This document shows, piece by piece, positions 16,122 to 25,901 of a DNA stretch of 64,000 nucleotides. Origin of the DNA: JADJWR01 sp964610575. Its GTDB lineage: Bacteria; Pseudomonadota; Gammaproteobacteria; Burkholderiales; Burkholderiaceae_F. A program made the translations under genes and the position numbers. The number at the start of each line of letters is the position of its first letter. Position 1 is the stretch's first letter. The notes under the pieces were generated by a model. That model ran no database searches, had not been told where the DNA came from, and saw only the letters and a list, made by a program, of their open reading frames with translations. Where the stretch lies: positions 8,504-72,503 of the forward strand of contig CAZSYX010000009.1 in NCBI GenBank assembly GCA_964610575.1, read 5' to 3'.

Positions 16122-19054
16122 CTACGGATCGACGCGCACGATGGTCGGGTTCGGCATGCCGGCCGCACCACCGTAGGCCACTGACCCCAGGTACTTCGTG
16201 CCGGCGGCCAGACCGCTGAAGCTCAGGCCGATGGTGCCGGTGACCGCCGATGCGGGCGCGGTGACGCTCATATTGCCCGCGGCCGCCGAGTCCAGCAGCC
16301 AGGTATGCAGCTTGAACGGACTGCTGCCGACGACGCCCCAACCCTGGACGACCACGGTGTAGTCGCCGGTCGGCGGATTCAGCAGGTTCACCTCCTCGGC
16401 CGAAGTGCCGCTGCCGCTGGCGCCGACGATCGTGCCGGCGCTGTTGGCCACACACAGGTCGATGTCAGCGCCCGGTGACACATCGGCGTCGAACAGCGAG
16501 AAGCGGGCGTAGGTCGTGCCTGCCGGGATGGTCACCGGGATCAACTGCGCGTTCGGCGAAGTCAACGAGCAAGCGCTGTCGGTCGGATCGTCCGCAACCG
16601 TGCCTGGGGTGATCGTCGCCGGAACCAGGCCCCGCGCGGTGGCCGAGAAGGGCCCCGTATAGCCGAACGTCACCGGGTACGAGACCGCGCCGCCGGTCGA
16701 AGAGACGGAGGCTGGCGCTGCGAGCGCAACCGGCCGCACGACGATCGGGCTGCGCACGGTGTAGCCGCCGCCGGTCCAAGTGAGCTGGCCGCCGGTGTAG
16801 GCGTTGAGTGTTGCCGTGGTGCGGGTGAAGGTAACGGTAGACGAGCCTTCCTGCCCCGGCGCGAGAGTCAGCGAAGCCGGCGACACGACGGTCGTGAAGC
16901 CGCCCGTCCCGGTGACGCTGGCGCTGATGGTCAAGGGCTTGCCGCTGACGTTCTTGAGCTTGCGCTTGATCGTCTGCACGCCGGCCAGGTCGCCGATCGC
17001 GATCGAAGCCTGGTTCAGGTCGCTGGCATCCTTGGAATAACCCGCCGCCCACAGCGCGCTGCAGGTGGCTTCCAGGCCCTGGGGCTGCGTGGCGCAGATC
17101 AACGCCAGCCAGTCGTTGAAACCCGAGTCATAGACCAGGCCCGGGTCCATCGCGCTGTTCGGCTGCACGTGACCGGCGCCCTGGCGGAAGATCAGCACCG
17201 GATTGGTGTTCGGCGCCGGCGTGCCACCGTCGAGCACGTCGTAGGCCGTCGTCATCAGCGCCGACTTGATCGCCATCGGCGACCAGCTCGGGTACTTCTC
17301 CTTCATCAGCGCGGCGAGGCCGGCGACATGCGGGCTCGACATGGAGGTGCCGCTGTACAAGTCGAAGTCACGCCCGCGGTTTCCCGGAGGCGCCACGGCC
17401 GCGAGGATGTCCTGCCCCGGGGCGATCAGGTCGGGCTTCAGGATGTCGCCGTTGCCGGCCAGCAGCGGGCCACGAGAGGAGAACGAGGCCGTAAACGGCG
17501 CCGGCGCGTTATAGACGATCGTCGCCTGGTTGATCGTCGCTGTCGCGCCCGACGTGGCCGCATAGGCCTTGACGGCGGCGCGATCGGTGCTCTGCAGATG
17601 CACCGTGGGCACGAAGTGGAAGTCGGCGTTGAGCGAACTGGCACTGGTATTGACGAGCACCATGCCGACGCCGCCCGCCTCCTGCACAGCCAGGCTCTTG
17701 TTGACTCGTGCGGTCACGCCGCGGTCGCAGAGAACGATCTTGCCCTTGACCTTGGCGGGATCGAGCACGTTGCCGCCGTCGAGTCGATGAACGGGGCGGG
17801 TCCAAAGGCTGTGGCGACCGAAGCGCCAGAGTAGGTTACGCCGTTGCCCAAAGTGACCGAGCCCTGGCCGTCGCGGTTGTGCGTGCCCGCGGCCACCGTC
17901 GTGAGCCACGGCCCGGGGTGTGCGACCGTCGACGTCGTCGGTCCGCTGTTGCCGGCGGAGGCTGCGACGAATACGCCGGCGTCGGCCGCGAACAGGAACG
18001 CGATCTCGACCGGATCGCGGAAGTTCGTGCGCGAGCCGCTGATCGAGAAGTTGATCACGTCGACGCCATCGGCCACTGCTTGGTCGATTGCCGCCACGCT
18101 GTCGGTGGTGAAGCACGAGCCGCCGGTGCCGGTTTCCCAGCAGACCTTGTAGGCGGCAATCCGCGCGCGTGGCGCGATGCCGCTCACCGGGCCGAAGACC
18201 GCAGCCGGGCCGGTCGTCGGCACCTTCTCATTGCCGCCCGCGGTGCTGGCCGTGTGGGTGCCGTGGCCACCGAAGTCGCGCGGCGAGTTGTATTCCCACG
18301 GCAGCTGCGCATCGATGCCCGCGTTACCGCCCCAGCCCGCGTTGTAGTAACGCGCGCCGATCAGCTTCTGGTTGCAGTGCGAGGCATTGAATGCTTCGCC
18401 GGGCGTGCACTTGCCGTGCCAGCCGGGGATCTGCTGATAACTGAGCTTGCCGTCCTTGGTGGCGTTGCCGTTGGTGCCGGTCCGATCGGAGAAGCTGAGG
18501 CTCTCCGGCCAAATGCCGCCGTCGACGATGCCGATGATCACGCCCTCGCCCTTGGTCTGCGACCAGGCGCCGCCGGGCGCCGTCAGGCCGAGGAAGTCCG
18601 GTGTCGACGAGGTGTCGAGCGTGCGCGCCTCGTCCTTGGTCACCGCCAGCACGCCTTTGGTCTGCGCGAGCTTGGCCGCTTGCTCCGCGGTCAGTTCAGC
18701 GGCGAAGCCGTTGAAGACGTAGCCGTAGCTGTGCAGCTTCCTGCCGCCGCCGACGCTGGCCAGCACTGCGTCCTGCCGCGAGGCAAGAAAAGCCATGTAG
18801 CCAACAACCGCCGGCGAGTTCGGGTCGATCTTCTGGCCCCTGCGTGGCTTGGTGGCCGTGTAGCCCTTGATGCCACCCCGATAGGCGACGACGGGATCTT
18901 CGGCCAACTGGACAATGTAGGCGTTGTTCTTGACCTGCCTCTCGACCGCCCCTTTCGCTTCCCCGCCCGGCGCGGCGCTGACCAACATCGGCGCCGACAT
19001 TGTCGCGGCGGCGCAGTGATCGAACGATTGATGTCCGGGCGTGCCCGCCTGCAA
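16122..19054 (-). pseudogene. Subtilisin-family (S8) protease with PA domain, frameshifted
   Basis: The gene encodes an I9-like propeptide (AYIVQLAEDPVVAY to GVLAVTKDEA), then a subtilase domain with the Asp in IVDGGIWPES, the His in GGHGTHTAST, an inserted PA domain (GKIVLCDRG), the Ser in SGTSMSSPHVAG, a fibronectin-like domain and a C-terminal pre-peptidase-like beta domain. This cucumisin-like architecture is common in secreted bacterial proteases. The frame breaks near 17775-17795, between APFIDS and GGNVLDPAKVKG; neither half alone is a protease. No signal peptide is found: an in-frame stop lies just upstream of the TTG at 19054. It is therefore probably inactive, unless both breaks are sequence errors. 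Confidence 0.82.
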
Positions 19055-19379
19055 CTCGGACTGTGGGTTTCAACTCTTGCACGCGGGTCGCACGCCCACG
19101 TCGACTCCTCCCCAGGCAACCCAGCCCTCTTGTTCTTGTCTTGAGCAAGAGCTGTGGCTTTGCGGCCCCGCCTCGCGACGGGTGTGCCCTTCGACCTTTG
19201 CAGCGGAGCGAAACGTACCTTGGCTTCCTGATCGAAGCAAGCGCTAACGCGTGTTGACGCGGCTGCGCCGTTCAGCCTTTCCCTCCTAGGGCGATTTATG
19301 GGGCACCCGCCGTTGGAGCTTCCTTGCTGTGTTGCAGCGCACTCGCCTGGTGGCCGCTACTCCAGCATGACAACGCAAA
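19055..19379. other. Intergenic stretch between the subtilase remnant and aceE
   Basis: I see no gene, clear terminator or repeat in these about 325 bases. The base composition is slightly lower in G+C than in the neighbours. The region may hold the lost 5' part of the subtilase gene, but none of the three minus-strand frames gives a signal peptide. Confidence 0.5.
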
Positions 19380-22046
19380 TCATCGGGTCCAGGGCGGCGC
19401 CAGACTCGCGTCTACTCCGAACTTTCCGCTTGCGGCGTTCGCGCCGGCCGGGTCGACCGCCGCCAGCGCCGCCACCGCAATCGCCTGCCTGTCCACCTCG
19501 AAGAACCGCCGCAGCGCCGCCCGCGTGTCGCTGCGCCCGAAGCCGTCGGTGCCGAGCACGACGTAGTGGTCGCGCAGCCACGGCCGGATCAGGTCGGGCA
19601 GGGCGGAGACATAGTCGCTGGCGGCGACGATCGGCGTGCCGTTGGCCGGCAGCAGTTGCTCGATCCATGATGCGCCGCACGCGCTGCCCAGCCGGCGGCT
19701 CCGTTCGATCGCCATCGCCTCGCGGCGCAGTTCGGTGAAGCTGGTGACCGAGTAGACGTCGGCGCCGACGCCGTAGTCGTTCTCCAGAAGTTCCGCCGCC
19801 GCCAGCACCTCGCGCAGGATCGTGCCGCTGCCGAGCAGCCGCACGCGCGCTGCGCCCTTTGCGCTCGGGCGAACGAGATACAGGCCGTGCAGGATTCCGT
19901 CGCGCGCATTCGCAGGCAGGCTCGGCTGCGCGTAGTTTTCGTTCATCACCGTGACGTAATAGAACACGTCCTCCTGGCTGCCCAGCATGCGCCGCATGCC
20001 GTCCTCGACGATCACCGCCAGTTCGTAGGCGAAGCACGGGTCCCAGGCGCGGCAGTTGGGCACGGTGCTGGCGATCAGGTGACTGGTGCCGTCCTGGTGC
20101 TGCAGCCCTTCGCCGGCGAGCGTGGTGCGGCCGGCGGTGGCGCCGAGCAGGAAGCCGCGGCTGCGCGAGTCGGCCGCTGCCCAGATCGCGTCGCCGACGC
20201 GCTGGAAACCGAACATCGAGTAGTAGATGAAGAACGGCAGCATGGCGAAGCCGTGCGCGGAGTAACTCGTCGCGGCTGCGACCCAGCTGGCGATCGCGCC
20301 GGCCTCGGTGATGCCTTCCTCGAGGATCTGTCCGCTGACCGCTTCCTTGTAGTAGCTGACCTGCTCGCGATCCTCGGGCTCGTAAAGCTGGCCGAACGGC
20401 GCGTAGATGCCTATCTGGCGGAACAGGTCGGCCATGCCGAAGGTGCGCGCCTCGTCGGCGATGATCGGCACGATGCGCGGCCCGAGCGTGGGCTCCTTCA
20501 GCAGCGCCCCCACCATGCGCACGAAGGCCATGGTGGTCGACATGTCCTTGCCGGCCGCTTCGAGCGCGAACTTGGCGAATTCCTCCGCCTTCGGTGTGGG
20601 CAGTGGCGCGCTGGACCGCTGCCGCACCGGCAGGTAGCCGCCGAGCTTGTCGCGCCGCGCGTGCAGGTACTTCATCTCCGGGCTGTCCGCGGGCGGCCGC
20701 ACGAACTCGCAGTCCTCGACCTGCTCGTCGGTGAGCGACAGCGAGAAGCGGTCGCGGAATTCGCGCAGCTGCTCGACGTCGAGCTTCTTCTGCTGGTGCG
20801 TGGTCATCCGGCCCTGGCCGGCGCTGCCCATGCCGTAGCCCTTCTTGGTCTTGGCCAGGATCACCGTCGGCTGGCCGCGATGGCGCACCGCGTGCCAGTA
20901 GGCGGCGAAGATCTTCACCGGGTCGTGGCCGCCGCGGCGCAGGCGGTCGATGTCGTCGTCGGACAGATGCGCGACCAGTTGCTGCAGCTCCGGGTACTTG
21001 GCGAAGAAGTGCTCGCGGTTGAAGCTGCCGGTGGTGGCGGCCAGTTGCTGGAACTCGCCGTCGACGGTCTCGTGAAAGGCCCGCAGCAGCAGTCCCTGTG
21101 TATCGCGCGCCAACAGCGGATCCCAGTCGCTGCCCCACAGCAGCTTGATCACGTTCCAGCCGGCGCCGGCATACAGGCCTTCGAGCTCCTGGATGATCGA
21201 GCCGTTGCCGCGTACCGGGCCGTCGAGCCGCTGCAGGTTGCAGTTGACGACGAAGACGAGGTTGTCGAGCCCCTCGCGCGCGGCGATCGACAGGCCGGCC
21301 AGCGACTCCGGCTCGTCCATCTCGCCGTCGCCGACGAAAGCCCACACCTTGCGGCCGTGCGTGGCGAGGAGTCCCCGGTGCTCGAGGTAGCGCATGAAGC
21401 GCGCCTGGTAGATCGCGAATAGCGGCCCCAGTCCCATCGAGCCGGTCGGGAACTGCCAGAAATCCGGCATCAGCCACGGATGCGGGTACGAACTCAGGCC
21501 CTTGCCCGAGGTCTCGCGGCGGTAGTTGTCCAGTTGCTCGGCCGTGAGCCGCCCTTCCAGGAATGCGCGCGAGTAGACGCCGGGTGCCGAGTGCGGCTGC
21601 AGGTAGACGAGATCGCCACCTTGGCCCGCGCGGAAGAAATGGTTGAACCCGACCTCGAACAGGTCAGCCGCCGAGGCGTAGCTGGCGATGTGCCCGCCGA
21701 GTTCCCCCGCAGCGCGGTTGGCGCGCACCACCATCGCCAGCGCGTTCCAGCGCACCAGCGCCATCAGCCGTGACTCGATCTCCAGGTTGCCCTGGTACGG
21801 CGGCTGCTCGGCCAGCCCGATGGTGTTGATGTACGGCGTGTTGGCCACCGTCGGCAACTGCACGCGGCGGCGGCGCGCGTGCTGCACCAGTTTCTGCAGC
21901 AGGAAGGTGGCGCGCTCCGGGCTCGACTCGTTGATCACCGCGTCGAGCGCATCGAGCCACTCGCGCGTTTCCTGCGGATCGGCGTCGGCCTCGGGCAGGC
22001 GCCACGAGGCGATCGGAGAGAGGCGGGCGAGATCGTCGGGTTTCAT
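19380..22046 (-). CDS. aceE: Pyruvate dehydrogenase E1 component (homodimeric type)
   Basis: This 888-residue thiamine-diphosphate enzyme decarboxylates pyruvate as the first step of the pyruvate dehydrogenase complex. The ThDP motif is GDGEMDEPES followed by NCNLQRLDGPVRGN, and the N-terminal stretch ANTPYINTIG and the GQGGDLVYLQPHSAPGVYSR segment are typical of AceE. The length is normal. Unusually, no genes for E2 (aceF) or E3 (lpd) lie on either side, so the complex partners must be elsewhere or this is a second E1 copy. The ATG at 22046 has only a weak ribosome site. Confidence 0.95.
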   Translation of the reverse strand: MKPDDLARLSPIASWRLPEADADPQETREWLDALDAVINESSPERATFLLQKLVQHARRRRVQLPTVANTPYINTIGLAEQPPYQGNLEIESRLMALVRWNALAMVVRANRAAGELGGHIASYASAADLFEVGFNHFFRAGQGGDLVYLQPHSAPGVYSRAFLEGRLTAEQLDNYRRETSGKGLSSYPHPWLMPDFWQFPTGSMGLGPLFAIYQARFMRYLEHRGLLATHGRKVWAFVGDGEMDEPESLAGLSIAAREGLDNLVFVVNCNLQRLDGPVRGNGSIIQELEGLYAGAGWNVIKLLWGSDWDPLLARDTQGLLLRAFHETVDGEFQQLAATTGSFNREHFFAKYPELQQLVAHLSDDDIDRLRRGGHDPVKIFAAYWHAVRHRGQPTVILAKTKKGYGMGSAGQGRMTTHQQKKLDVEQLREFRDRFSLSLTDEQVEDCEFVRPPADSPEMKYLHARRDKLGGYLPVRQRSSAPLPTPKAEEFAKFALEAAGKDMSTTMAFVRMVGALLKEPTLGPRIVPIIADEARTFGMADLFRQIGIYAPFGQLYEPEDREQVSYYKEAVSGQILEEGITEAGAIASWVAAATSYSAHGFAMLPFFIYYSMFGFQRVGDAIWAAADSRSRGFLLGATAGRTTLAGEGLQHQDGTSHLIASTVPNCRAWDPCFAYELAVIVEDGMRRMLGSQEDVFYYVTVMNENYAQPSLPANARDGILHGLYLVRPSAKGAARVRLLGSGTILREVLAAAELLENDYGVGADVYSVTSFTELRREAMAIERSRRLGSACGASWIEQLLPANGTPIVAASDYVSALPDLIRPWLRDHYVVLGTDGFGRSDTRAALRRFFEVDRQAIAVAALAAVDPAGANAASGKFGVDASLAPPWTR

Positions 22047-22115
22047 GGGGCAGCCACCCGGGCAGGATTGACGCGATCGATTATCGCGCCCGCTGCCGCG
22101 AACGGCCGTTTCCGC

Positions 22116-22958
22116 TCAGCCGGCTCTTACGGCCGGCAGGAACAGCGCCGGGTCGACCGCGGTGGCGTTCAGGTACACGCTGAAATGCAGGTGCGGGCCG
22201 GTCACCCGGCCGGTGGCGCCGACCGTGCCGATCGCATCGCCTGCTGCCAGACGCGCGCCGGTCGATGCGCCGATGTCGTCCAGATGGCAGTACAGCGTCA
22301 GGAAGCCCTGGCCGTGGTCGACGATCGCCGTGCGGCCGTTGAAGAAGTAGTCGCCGGCATCGATCACTTCTCCGCCGGCGGCGGCGACGACCCGCGTGCC
22401 CACCGGCGCGGCGATGTCCATGCCGCTGTGCGGATTGCGCGCTTCGCCGTTGAACACGCGGCGCAGGCCGAACGACGACGAGCGCCTGCCGGGCGCCGGT
22501 GTCCGCAGACGCAGCGTCGTCGGCGGCGCTTCAGACCAGTGCTGCAGCACTTTCTGCAGATGCTCGCGCTCGCGCTCGTGGCGGGCCAGGTCCTCGGCCG
22601 ACAACTGCACGTGCTTCGGCGCGACCTTCAGCTGCTGCGTGGCGTACTGCTTCGGCTGCACGCGTACGGCGACCTCGCGGCTGCCGACGGCGTCGGTGAC
22701 CCGCACAGGTACCGTCGTGCCCGGCTGCGCCTGCAGCCCGATGCCGATCAGCGCCACCCAGTTCGATGCGTCGCGCGTCACCAGCGCACGACGGCCGTCG
22801 ATGGTCACCTGCGGCGCGCTGTCGCCGGTGCCGAGGTCGACGCGCGCGACACCGCCCGGGACCGCGGCGATGCGCGGCAGGGTGGAGGCTTGCGTCTGTA
22901 TGCCCCAGGCCGGCGCGGTCACGGCTGGCAGCGCGAACAGGAACGTGCGTCGCTTCAT
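22116..22958 (-). CDS. M23 family peptidase (LytM-type, probable cell-wall hydrolase)
   Basis: This protein of about 280 residues begins with a signal peptide (MKRRTFLFALPAVTAPAWG) and ends with a lysostaphin-like metallopeptidase domain. The zinc ligands are visible in NPHSGMDIA (around residue 176) and HLHFSVY (around 254), with the intervening VDHGQGFLTLYCHLD segment. The middle part has a beta-rich region and a short coiled coil. It probably acts on peptidoglycan in the periplasm; both ligand motifs appear intact, so activity rather than a purely regulatory role is plausible. The ATG at 22958 is set by the signal peptide. It is divergent from pyrC with an 88-bp gap. Confidence 0.88.
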   Translation of the reverse strand: MKRRTFLFALPAVTAPAWGIQTQASTLPRIAAVPGGVARVDLGTGDSAPQVTIDGRRALVTRDASNWVALIGIGLQAQPGTTVPVRVTDAVGSREVAVRVQPKQYATQQLKVAPKHVQLSAEDLARHEREREHLQKVLQHWSEAPPTTLRLRTPAPGRRSSSFGLRRVFNGEARNPHSGMDIAAPVGTRVVAAAGGEVIDAGDYFFNGRTAIVDHGQGFLTLYCHLDDIGASTGARLAAGDAIGTVGATGRVTGPHLHFSVYLNATAVDPALFLPAVRAG

Positions 22959-23046
22959 CGGCGCGATGCTACCGAGAGCGCGCGTCATCCGCCGGCGCAA
23001 CGGCAAGGCGCGATGGGCGCGTGCGACGAGCCGCGATAATGCCGGC

Positions 23047-24105
23047 ATGAATTCGCCCGCGACGATCACCCTGACCCGCCCCGACGACTGGCACCTGCAC
23101 CTGCGCGACGGCGTCGCGATGGCCGACGTCCTGCCGCACACCGCGCGGCAGTTCCGCCGCGCGATCGTGATGCCGAACCTGAGGCCGCCGGTCGCCACCA
23201 CCGCGCAGGCGGCCGAATATCGCGCGCGCATCGTCGCCGCGCTGCCCCCGGGCAGCGAGTTCGAGCCGCTGATGACGCTTTACCTCACCGACAACACCAG
23301 CGCCGAGGAGATCCGCCGCGCGAAGGCAAGCGGCATCGTGCATGGCGTGAAGCTGTATCCGGCCGGCGCCACCACCAACTCCGACTCGGGCGTCACCGAC
23401 ATCCGCAAGTGCAAGGTGGCGCTGGAGACGATGCAGCGCGAGGACCTGCCGCTGCTGATCCACGGCGAGGTCACCGACCCGCAGGTCGACGTCTTCGACC
23501 GCGAGAGCCGCTTCATCGACGACGTGCTGCTGCCGCTGCGGCGCAGTTTCCCCGGCCTGCGCGTGGTGCTCGAGCACATCACCACTCAGGGGGCGGCGCA
23601 GTACGTGGCCGAGGCCGAGGGCCGCATCGCCGCCACCGTCACTGCGCATCACCTGCTGTACAACCGCAACGCCATCTTCCTCACGCCCGAGGGCCGCGCC
23701 GGCGTGCGCCCGCACTACTACTGCCTGCCGATCCTGAAGCGCGAGATCCACCGGCAGGCGCTGCTCGCTGCCGCCACCGGCGAGAACGCCCGCTTCTTCC
23801 TCGGCACCGACAGCGCGCCGCATCCGAAGGGCGACAAGGAAAGCGCCTGCGGCTGCGCCGGCTGCTTCACCGCGGCCAGCGCGATCGAGATGTACGCGAT
23901 GGCCTTCGAGGAGGCCGGCGCGCTCGACCGGCTGGAGGACTTCGCCAGCGTCCGCGGCGCCGACTTCTACCGCCTGCCCCGCAACACCGACCGCATCACC
24001 CTGCAGCGGCGCGACTGGACGGTGCCCGGCGAACTGAAGTTCGGCGAGACGACGGTGGTGCCGCTGGCTGCCGGTGAAACGCTGCCGTGGCAACTGGTGG
24101 ACTGA
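23047..24105 (+). CDS. pyrC: Dihydroorotase, catalytic (class II homodimeric)
   Basis: This 352-residue zinc enzyme closes carbamoyl aspartate to dihydroorotate in pyrimidine synthesis. The HxH motif is H16/H18 in WHLHLRDG, the carbamylated lysine is K102 in GVKLYPAGAT, and H139 (LIHGEV), H177 (EHITT) and the DSAPHPKGDKE loop follow; numbering matches the E. coli enzyme. The ATG at 23047 was chosen by homology; the frame is open far upstream through the peptidase gene on the other strand. It is the only dihydroorotase in the window with a complete metal site; a second, defective one is at 52195. Confidence 0.95.
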   Translation: MNSPATITLTRPDDWHLHLRDGVAMADVLPHTARQFRRAIVMPNLRPPVATTAQAAEYRARIVAALPPGSEFEPLMTLYLTDNTSAEEIRRAKASGIVHGVKLYPAGATTNSDSGVTDIRKCKVALETMQREDLPLLIHGEVTDPQVDVFDRESRFIDDVLLPLRRSFPGLRVVLEHITTQGAAQYVAEAEGRIAATVTAHHLLYNRNAIFLTPEGRAGVRPHYYCLPILKREIHRQALLAAATGENARFFLGTDSAPHPKGDKESACGCAGCFTAASAIEMYAMAFEEAGALDRLEDFASVRGADFYRLPRNTDRITLQRRDWTVPGELKFGETTVVPLAAGETLPWQLVD

Positions 24106-24881
24106 ACGGGCTGGCCGTCGACTGGCAGGCGCCCTGGCTGGCGCCGCTGCGCGACCTGCGACCGTGCGTCGAGCGCGCCGACTGGCGCGACGCACTGTCC
24201 GCCGAAGCGCGCCACCGCGGCGTGGCGACCGCCACCGGGCTGCCGATCGAATTCGTCGCGGCCGACGACGCCGGCGCCGCCGCCTACGAGGCGCACCTCG
24301 CCGCCACCGGCCGCGTGCCGACACGCGGTAACGCGCACGATCTGTTCAACGCGCTGATCTGGCTCACCTTCCCGTTGACCAAGGCGGCACTGAATGCGCG
24401 CCAGGCGCAAGAACTGGTGCGCGACGGCGTGCGCGGCACCCGCGGGCCGGTGCGCGACGCGGCCACGCTGATCGACGAGAGCGGGCTGCTGCTGGCGGCG
24501 AGCGACGACGCCTGCGCCGCGCTGATGCGGCTCGACTGGAACTGGCTCTTCGCTGCGCAGCGCGCGCGCTGGGGCCGCGACTGGCTGGCCTTCGCCTTCG
24601 GCCACGCGCTGATCGAGAAACTGCTCGCGCCGTACAAGGGCCTGACCGCGGTGGTGGTATGCCTGCCGCTCGCGGGGGCGACGCTGGCGCAGATGGACAA
24701 GGCGATGTCGCAGTGGGTGCAGCACACGGCACTTGCGCCGCCGCTGCTGTCGCATCTACCGGTGCTCGGAATTCCGGGCTGGTGGCCGGCCAACGAGGAT
24801 CCGGCCTTCTATGCCGATGCAGCGGTGTTTCGCGAGCGCCGCCGCGCCGTGGGCCAACGCGGCGCGGAACGACCGGCATAG
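24087..24881 (+). CDS. DUF3025 family protein
   Basis: This 264-residue protein of unknown function belongs to DUF3025. Recognisable blocks are GNAHDLFNALIWLTFPLTKAALN, RDAATLIDESGLLLA and the WPANEDPAFYADAAVFR ending, which is typical. There is no signal peptide or membrane helix, so it should be cytoplasmic. It starts with GTG at 24087 and overlaps the end of pyrC by 19 bases, so the two are probably cotranscribed; the same pairing is not enough to suggest a role in pyrimidine metabolism. No catalytic residues can be assigned. Confidence 0.87.
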   Translation: MATGGLNGLAVDWQAPWLAPLRDLRPCVERADWRDALSAEARHRGVATATGLPIEFVAADDAGAAAYEAHLAATGRVPTRGNAHDLFNALIWLTFPLTKAALNARQAQELVRDGVRGTRGPVRDAATLIDESGLLLAASDDACAALMRLDWNWLFAAQRARWGRDWLAFAFGHALIEKLLAPYKGLTAVVVCLPLAGATLAQMDKAMSQWVQHTALAPPLLSHLPVLGIPGWWPANEDPAFYADAAVFRERRRAVGQRGAERPA

Positions 24882-24911
24882 ACTCGCGCGGTCCAGGTCG
24901 CGGGAGCGCAG

Positions 24912-25898
24912 ATGAATGTCGTCGTCACCGGGGGTTTCGGTTTTCTCGGCCAGCGCCTGATCCGCGCGTTGTGCGAGCGGGGCAGGCTCACCGACGCGGC
25001 CGGGCGCGAGCGCGCGATCGAGCGCATCGTCGCCGTCGATCAGGGCCAGTGCAGCGAGCCGGTCATTGACAGGCGCGTCGTATGCGCGCTGGGCGACGTT
25101 GCCGATGCCTCGTTCATCGGCAGCATGCTCGACGCCGATACCGACACGGTGTTCCACCTCGCCGCCGTGGTCAGCGGCGCCGCCGAGCGCGATTTCGACC
25201 TCGGCATGCGGGTAAACCTCGACGGCACACGGCTTCTGCTCGAGGCCTGCCGGCGGCAGCCGCATCCACCCAAGGTGGTGTTCGCCAGCAGTGTGGCGGT
25301 GTTCGGCCAGCCGCTGCCGGCGGTGGTCGCAGACAGCACGACGCCGACGCCGCAGGCGAGCTACGGCGTGCAGAAGCTGATCGGCGAACTGCTGGTCGGC
25401 GACTGCTCGCGCAAGGGTTTCATCGACGGCCGCTGCGTGCGCCTGCCGACCATCGTCGTGCGGCCGGGCAAGCCGAACGCGGCGGCGTCGAGCTTCGCCA
25501 GCGGCATCATGCGCGAGCCGCTCGCCGGCCGAGAGGCGATCTGTCCGGTGGAGCCGTCGACCGGCATGTGGGTGTCGTCGCCGGTCACCGCGGTGAAGGC
25601 CCTGGTGCACGCGCACGAACTGCCGGCCGCGGCATGGGGCACGCTGCGCTCGCTGAACCTGCCCGGCCTCACCGCCACGGTGGCGGAGATGATCGAGGCG
25701 CTGCGTCAGGCCGCCGGCGAGGCGGTCGCCGCGCGCGTGACGTTCCAGATCGACGAGCCGATCGCCGCGATCGTGCGCAGCTGGCCGGCACGCTTCGACA
25801 CCGCGCGCGCGCGGGCGATGGGATTTCCGCAGGATGCCGACTTCGCCTCGATCCTGCGCGACTACATGCGGCAGTTCGCGCCAACGGCGATGCGCTGA
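24912..25898 (+). CDS. denD: NAD-dependent epimerase/dehydrogenase, D-erythronate dehydrogenase-like
   Basis: This 328-residue extended SDR has the NAD motif TGGFGFLG at residues 6-13, the FASSVAVFG serine, and the YGVQK Tyr-Lys pair. The segment GRCVRLPTIVVRPGKPNAAASSFASGIMREPLAG is characteristic of DenD (D-erythronate dehydrogenase), which oxidises D-erythronate to 2-oxo-tetronate. The kinase and aldolase partners of that pathway (DUF1537 kinase, OtnC) are not in the window, so the substrate assignment is by similarity only. It ends three bases before the end of the convergent pyrF gene. Confidence 0.82.
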   Translation: MNVVVTGGFGFLGQRLIRALCERGRLTDAAGRERAIERIVAVDQGQCSEPVIDRRVVCALGDVADASFIGSMLDADTDTVFHLAAVVSGAAERDFDLGMRVNLDGTRLLLEACRRQPHPPKVVFASSVAVFGQPLPAVVADSTTPTPQASYGVQKLIGELLVGDCSRKGFIDGRCVRLPTIVVRPGKPNAAASSFASGIMREPLAGREAICPVEPSTGMWVSSPVTAVKALVHAHELPAAAWGTLRSLNLPGLTATVAEMIEALRQAAGEAVAARVTFQIDEPIAAIVRSWPARFDTARARAMGFPQDADFASILRDYMRQFAPTAMR

Positions 25899-25901
25899 GA
25901 T

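Noticed and set aside
22396..23046. A 217-residue N-terminal extension of pyrC
   Set aside because: It is the opposite strand of the M23 peptidase gene; the mature PyrC numbering from 23047 matches the known enzyme.
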